Shown: piece after piece, positions 5,095-8,238 of the stretch
Numbering within the stretch: position 1 is the stretch's first letter
How the letters are laid out: each line of letters opens with the position of its first letter
Assembly: GCA_041650355.1 (NCBI GenBank)
Contig: JBAZLI010000045.1
Coordinates: 1 to 8,238 of the forward strand
Reading direction: 5' to 3'
DNA length: 8,238 bases
Origin: Candidatus Micrarchaeia archaeon
GTDB lineage: Archaea > Micrarchaeota > Micrarchaeia > Anstonellales > Bilamarchaeaceae
Program-made: the position numbers and the translations under genes
Notes under the pieces: model-generated
Told to the model about the DNA's origin: nothing
Database searches by the model: none
Seen by the model: only the letters and a program-made list of their open reading frames with translations

Positions 5095-6441
5095 ATGAGC
5101 GCGAATACGCCTGAAAAAGAGCCTGACGGAATCTTTCTTTTCTTCAGGAACCTCCTTACCCCGGAAAAAGCCACAGTGGTGATTCCCTGCTACAATGAAG
5201 AGAAAACCGTGGGCCAGGTCGTGCTGGAATGCCTCAGGTCCTACCTGGTCTCAGAAGTCATAGTAGTCGATGACGGTTCTACCGACGGCTCCGCGGAAGC
5301 CGCAAGGCAAAACGGGGCGCACGTGATTGCCCATGGCAGGAACAAGGGAAAGGGCGCCGCGATAATGGCCGGTGCAAGGGCGGCAAAGAACGACGCCCTC
5401 GTGTTCATTGATGCCGATTTGGAGGATTTTTCCAAGGATACGGTAGAGAAGCTCGTGCTGCCGCTGATAAACCGCGAATGCAGGATATGCAAATCCACGT
5501 TCAACCGTTTAGGGGGGAGGATAACCGATTTCACCGCAAAGCCTCTGCTCAAGCACATATTCTCAGAGCTTGAGCTCGGCCAGCCGCTGAGCGGCCAGTT
5601 CGCCATAAGAAAGAAGCTCCTGTTCAGCCTGGATGTGGATGCGGACTGGGGCGTGGACATAGCCATAATGCTGTCCGCCCTCAAAGCCGGCGAAAAGATA
5701 GTGGAAGTGAACATAGGCGAGCTAAAGCACAAGCACAGGGAGCACGCATCCGTGATAAAGACCGCCGAGGAGGTTTCGCGCACCATACTCCAGCAGGCAG
5801 GGTTCCTTGCAAGGAAGCACAAGCTCATAGCGTTCGATTTCGACGGGACCCTTGTGGAAGGCAGGAGCATAGACCTCATCGCGCGCAGATTCGGGTTCAT
5901 GAAACAGCTTGCTGCCTTGAGAAGCCGGTTCCTCAGGGGCGAAATCAGCGAAAAAAAGCTGAGCGAATCTATAGCGCAAGCCCTCGGGGGGGTTAACATA
6001 GCCGATTTCGAGGAAGCCGCAGGAAAGGTGAAAAAAAGAAAATTCGCGGGCGAGACTGTGAACTACCTCAAGCGGATGGGCTACAAGGTCGTGTTGGTAT
6101 CCTATGCGTTCGACAAGATAATAAATTCCGTTTTCAAGCCCCAGCTTTTCGATGCGATACTCTGCCCCGAGCTCGAAGTTGCGGAAAACACCATTACAGG
6201 GGTGATTTCGATTCCCAGGTACCGCAGTAGCCGCCGCTTGTTCCACAAAGGCAAGGCGCTCAGGGCACTGATGCGACGTTTCTCAGCACGGCCTGGCCAA
6301 ACAATCGCCGTGGGCAACTCCTCTGGGGACAAGGAGATGTTCAAAGCTGCGGGCCTGTCCCTCGCCTTCAGCACCAGAAGCCTGCGTTTCGCAGACGAGC
6401 GGATAAAATCTCTGCCGGAAATACTAATAATAGCCAGCTGA
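5095..6441 (+). CDS. Fusion of glucosyl-3-phosphoglycerate synthase-like glycosyltransferase and HAD-IB-type phosphatase
   Basis: A 448-residue protein with two enzyme domains. Residues 25-235 are a GT-A glycosyltransferase: VVIPCYNEEKTVG (28-40), VVDDGSTDG (57-65), GKGAA (85-89), metal- and nucleotide-sugar-binding DAD (106-108), GGRITDFTAKPLL (140-152), QPLSGQFA (163-170) and KHKHRE (211-216). The order and spacing of these match GpgS (family GT81), which transfers glucose from an NDP-glucose to 3-phosphoglycerate. Residues 243-448 are a HAD phosphatase: DFDGTLV (248-254) with nucleophile Asp248, Ser336 in VLVSYAFD, a lysine near 385-387, and GNSSGDKEM (407-415), the subfamily IB form. The second domain could remove the phosphate to give glucosylglycerate, an osmolyte. 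The donor and acceptor are inferred; a phosphoserine-phosphatase-like role or another sugar acceptor remains possible. No signal peptide or membrane helix, so cytoplasmic. Confidence 0.85.
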   Translation: MSANTPEKEPDGIFLFFRNLLTPEKATVVIPCYNEEKTVGQVVLECLRSYLVSEVIVVDDGSTDGSAEAARQNGAHVIAHGRNKGKGAAIMAGARAAKNDALVFIDADLEDFSKDTVEKLVLPLINRECRICKSTFNRLGGRITDFTAKPLLKHIFSELELGQPLSGQFAIRKKLLFSLDVDADWGVDIAIMLSALKAGEKIVEVNIGELKHKHREHASVIKTAEEVSRTILQQAGFLARKHKLIAFDFDGTLVEGRSIDLIARRFGFMKQLAALRSRFLRGEISEKKLSESIAQALGGVNIADFEEAAGKVKKRKFAGETVNYLKRMGYKVVLVSYAFDKIINSVFKPQLFDAILCPELEVAENTITGVISIPRYRSSRRLFHKGKALRALMRRFSARPGQTIAVGNSSGDKEMFKAAGLSLAFSTRSLRFADERIKSLPEILIIAS

Positions 6442-6593
6442 AGGCGTACGCATCCGGGCAATCCAGTATAGTGATATGAAAATCTGCTCTCAGTCGTATT
6501 CCGAAGAGCATTCAGGGCACTGCGGATTCTGCCCCGGGCAGTCTGTTCACTGGAGCATTTTTAATATCAACTGTGATGTCATTATGGGTATAA
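6442..6593 (+). other. Intergenic region with a GC-rich palindrome, no supported gene
   Basis: CTGCCCCGGGCAG (6529-6541) is a near-perfect palindrome about 90 nt after the glycosyltransferase stop. A T-run begins only at 6558, so a terminator role is doubtful. A 62-codon frame from 6476 crosses into the next gene in another phase and is not convincing. Confidence 0.3.
6558..6566 (+). promoter_or_regulatory. Probable TATA box of the cysteine-rich protein gene
   Basis: TTTTTAATA is centred about 32 nt before the ATG at 6594, which gives a leader of only a few bases. There is no purine-rich ribosome binding site at the usual distance. Confidence 0.5.
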
Positions 6594-8238
6594 ATGAAAT
6601 TATCCTCGTTCTTGCTTCTCATGTCCATTTTCGCCACAAGCACCGTTTTCTCATCATGCGATGACGGAATCTGCAGCTTACCTTACGAAAATTGCAAGAG
6701 CTGCCCGCAGGACTGCGTCTGCCCGGGCAATTCCCGCTGCGACCCGCTTCCCAATTTTGACGCTTCCAGATGGTCGGTTTATTTTGAAAATCAAAGCCTT
6801 GGCTGCGTCCATATAGCTGAATGCGGGGACGGCTTCTGCGACGACGCCACCCCTCCGGAATACAGCAAAGACAACATCCTGGAAAACTGCGCGAACTGTC
6901 CTGCAGACTGCAGCTGTTCTGGCCAGTGGAATGACTGGGGCACATACCATTATTACGGAATACTTTCCGGTTCGAACTTCACCTACCGCTCCCATAATTA
7001 CTGCGATGTTGACTCAAGTTCGGAAACATACGGCGCGTGCGTTGCTGTTTCTTATTGCGGAGACGGAACATGCGACTGGGAAAACAGGACCAAGTCCGGG
7101 AACCGTGATTGTGCCGACTGCCCTGAAAACTGCGCCACCTGCCCCCAAGACTGCGACTGCAACGAGCTCAGCGGAGTGGAGAGCGGCATTGTATGCAACG
7201 CCACCAACCCAAAGGCCGACCGGACAGGATGCTTCTCCTTCGATTATTGCGGCAACAACTATTGCGGTTGGGGGCTGAACGATGACGGAACCTACAGCGG
7301 CGAGACCTGTAAGAGCTGCGCAGCTGATTGCGGTTGCACCGGAGGAAATATTTGCGCAGAAGTAGGCGGCAACGATAGGTTCTGGGACCCGCCATTCCTG
7401 TGCATAAACGCGAGCGCAGGCACATCAATGGGGGCGGAAGGGTGGACTCTGTGCGCTGGTGGAAGCGGAAAATACTGCCATACATCCTGCCCGGACGGTT
7501 ATTGCGATCCTGCGCGGGGTGAATCATGCGCCTTGTGCGGCGACTGCGCCTGCGATTCAGGAGAGCACTGCGATACCAATTCAAACAGCCAGGACTCCAG
7601 GGGCTGCGTGGCCGGCTTAGTTGCCAACCCAACTGCGAACGCAACCGGGAATGCAACTGCAAATGTAGGCAGCAATGCGCAGAACGCGGACTATGAAACA
7701 TCATGCACCAACGGCATTGACGATGACGGAGACGGATTGGTGGATTGCGCCGATGTGGATTGCGCAATCAGCAGGCACTGCAGCGAGCAGGTGCGCACCG
7801 AGCTTTCCCAGGAGCTCAAGGAAAAATACCTGGATGAGCTCAAGCGCCTGGGCATGGACATGCACACGACCGCCATAGAAACCTATGCAGAAGTTTACGG
7901 CAACAATCCAGAAAAAATGATGGCTGAAATAACCAAGTACATGGACGAAAAAGTGTACAAAACTAGGCAGACCCAAGCATATATGGGCATATTCAAGGAC
8001 GACCCGCAAAAGCTTGCGGAGATGCAGGCGATAATAAACAGGAACCAGAACGACCTCATTATGCGGGACATAGAGCTTCAGGAGTACGTTTGCAAAAACT
8101 CAAAGGAGTACAAGGACGAAGCTACGCTCAAGAACTACGTGGAAAATTATGTGCTCAATCCGCCCAAATGGCTCTATGGGGGAGAGTACAGCTCAGGCGG
8201 GGCTTTAGACTGGGCGAACTTCGGGAGCAAGGGCTTCA
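6594..8238 (+). CDS. Large exported cysteine-rich repeat protein, 3' end outside window
   Basis: Open without a stop for 548 codons to the window end. MKLSSFLLLMSIFATSTVFSS is a signal peptide; Cys22 directly after it could be a mature first residue. Residues 22-340 hold five modules of the form C-x-D/N-x-x-C ... C-x2-C-x2-3-D/N-C-x-C: about 22-43 (CKSCPQDCVC), 77-108 (CGDGFC, CANCPADCSC), 155-189 (CGDGTC, CPENCATCPQDCDC, with an extra CPxDC), 219-248 (CGNNYC, CKSCAADCGC) and 299-320 (CPDGYC, CALCGDCAC). About 48 cysteines in the first 400 residues imply dense disulfides. An Asn/Ala/Thr linker follows (344-365), then CTNGIDDDGDGLVDC (371-385), an acidic DxDxDG-like loop that often binds calcium in exported proteins. 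Residues 397-510 are charged and helical. Several N-x-S/T sites (66, 128, 164, 202, 272, 349, 353) allow N-glycosylation. Probably cell-surface or secreted; the function is unknown to me. The start is set by the TATA-like box and signal peptide. Confidence 0.88.
   Translation, partial: MKLSSFLLLMSIFATSTVFSSCDDGICSLPYENCKSCPQDCVCPGNSRCDPLPNFDASRWSVYFENQSLGCVHIAECGDGFCDDATPPEYSKDNILENCANCPADCSCSGQWNDWGTYHYYGILSGSNFTYRSHNYCDVDSSSETYGACVAVSYCGDGTCDWENRTKSGNRDCADCPENCATCPQDCDCNELSGVESGIVCNATNPKADRTGCFSFDYCGNNYCGWGLNDDGTYSGETCKSCAADCGCTGGNICAEVGGNDRFWDPPFLCINASAGTSMGAEGWTLCAGGSGKYCHTSCPDGYCDPARGESCALCGDCACDSGEHCDTNSNSQDSRGCVAGLVANPTANATGNATANVGSNAQNADYETSCTNGIDDDGDGLVDCADVDCAISRHCSEQVRTELSQELKEKYLDELKRLGMDMHTTAIETYAEVYGNNPEKMMAEITKYMDEKVYKTRQTQAYMGIFKDDPQKLAEMQAIINRNQNDLIMRDIELQEYVCKNSKEYKDEATLKNYVENYVLNPPKWLYGGEYSSGGALDWANFGSKGF

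Noticed and set aside
5241..5999. 252-codon frame opposite the glycosyltransferase
   Set aside because: It is fully inside a gene with clear domain motifs on the + strand and shows none of its own.
6476..6664. 62-codon frame with a CGFC motif
   Set aside because: It overlaps the better supported cysteine-rich gene in another phase, has low-complexity-free but unrecognised sequence, and a promoter only after its start.
7168..7767. 199-codon frame opposite the cysteine-rich gene
   Set aside because: Its arginine- and cysteine-heavy translation is what the antisense of many TGC/GAC/GGA codons produces; the + strand frame has a signal peptide and ordered modules.

Overview
This window most likely comes from an archaeon, probably a DPANN-type lineage such as Micrarchaeota or Diapherotrites; the lineage is an inference, not proven. 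The archaeal signs are a tRNA-His gene with a 15-nt intron at the canonical 37/38 site in a bulge-helix-bulge fold, TATA-like boxes about 25-32 nt upstream of start codons with almost no leader and no clear Shine-Dalgarno sites, a stand-alone ERCC4/XPF nuclease, and a secreted cysteine-rich protein with repeated CGDGxC...CPxDC modules.

Left part (1-2043, + strand): three genes of nucleic-acid metabolism. They are the C-terminal part of a PIN-like protein, an XPF-family nuclease 10 nt behind it, and a metallo-beta-lactamase-fold exonuclease of the YSH1/SNM1 type with its own probable promoter. A DNA repair or RNA processing cluster is the natural reading. A convergent gene on the - strand (2166-4409) encodes a secreted, C-terminally membrane-anchored zinc metalloprotease resembling family M6.

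Middle part (4410-5094): a non-coding region holding the most unusual feature. Five hairpin units (4511-4875) each begin with GGCCACGA and end with TCGTGGCC or a close variant. These are exactly the two 8-nt strands of the acceptor stem, including G-1 and C73, of the intact intron-bearing tRNA-His that follows at 4926-5012. Between these arms the units have different inner stems that stay complementary, with a constant layout: 8-bp outer stem, 3-4/2-nt internal loop, 6-9-bp inner stem, 4-7-nt loop. Every non-Watson-Crick pair in the units is A x C on the + strand, hence U.G on a - strand transcript, which hints at function as a - strand RNA. The spacers also have complementary ends, giving a competing fold, and an 84-nt segment is duplicated perfectly. 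I do not recognise this as a described element.

Right part (5095-8238, + strand): a fusion of a glucosyl-3-phosphoglycerate synthase-like glycosyltransferase with a HAD-IB-type phosphatase, which together could make glucosylglycerate, a compatible solute. It is followed by the start of a large exported protein with five cysteine-rich repeats, a DxDxDG-type acidic motif and a helical domain, running off the end of the window. The protease and the cysteine-rich protein are both surface or exported proteins; the other genes are cytoplasmic.
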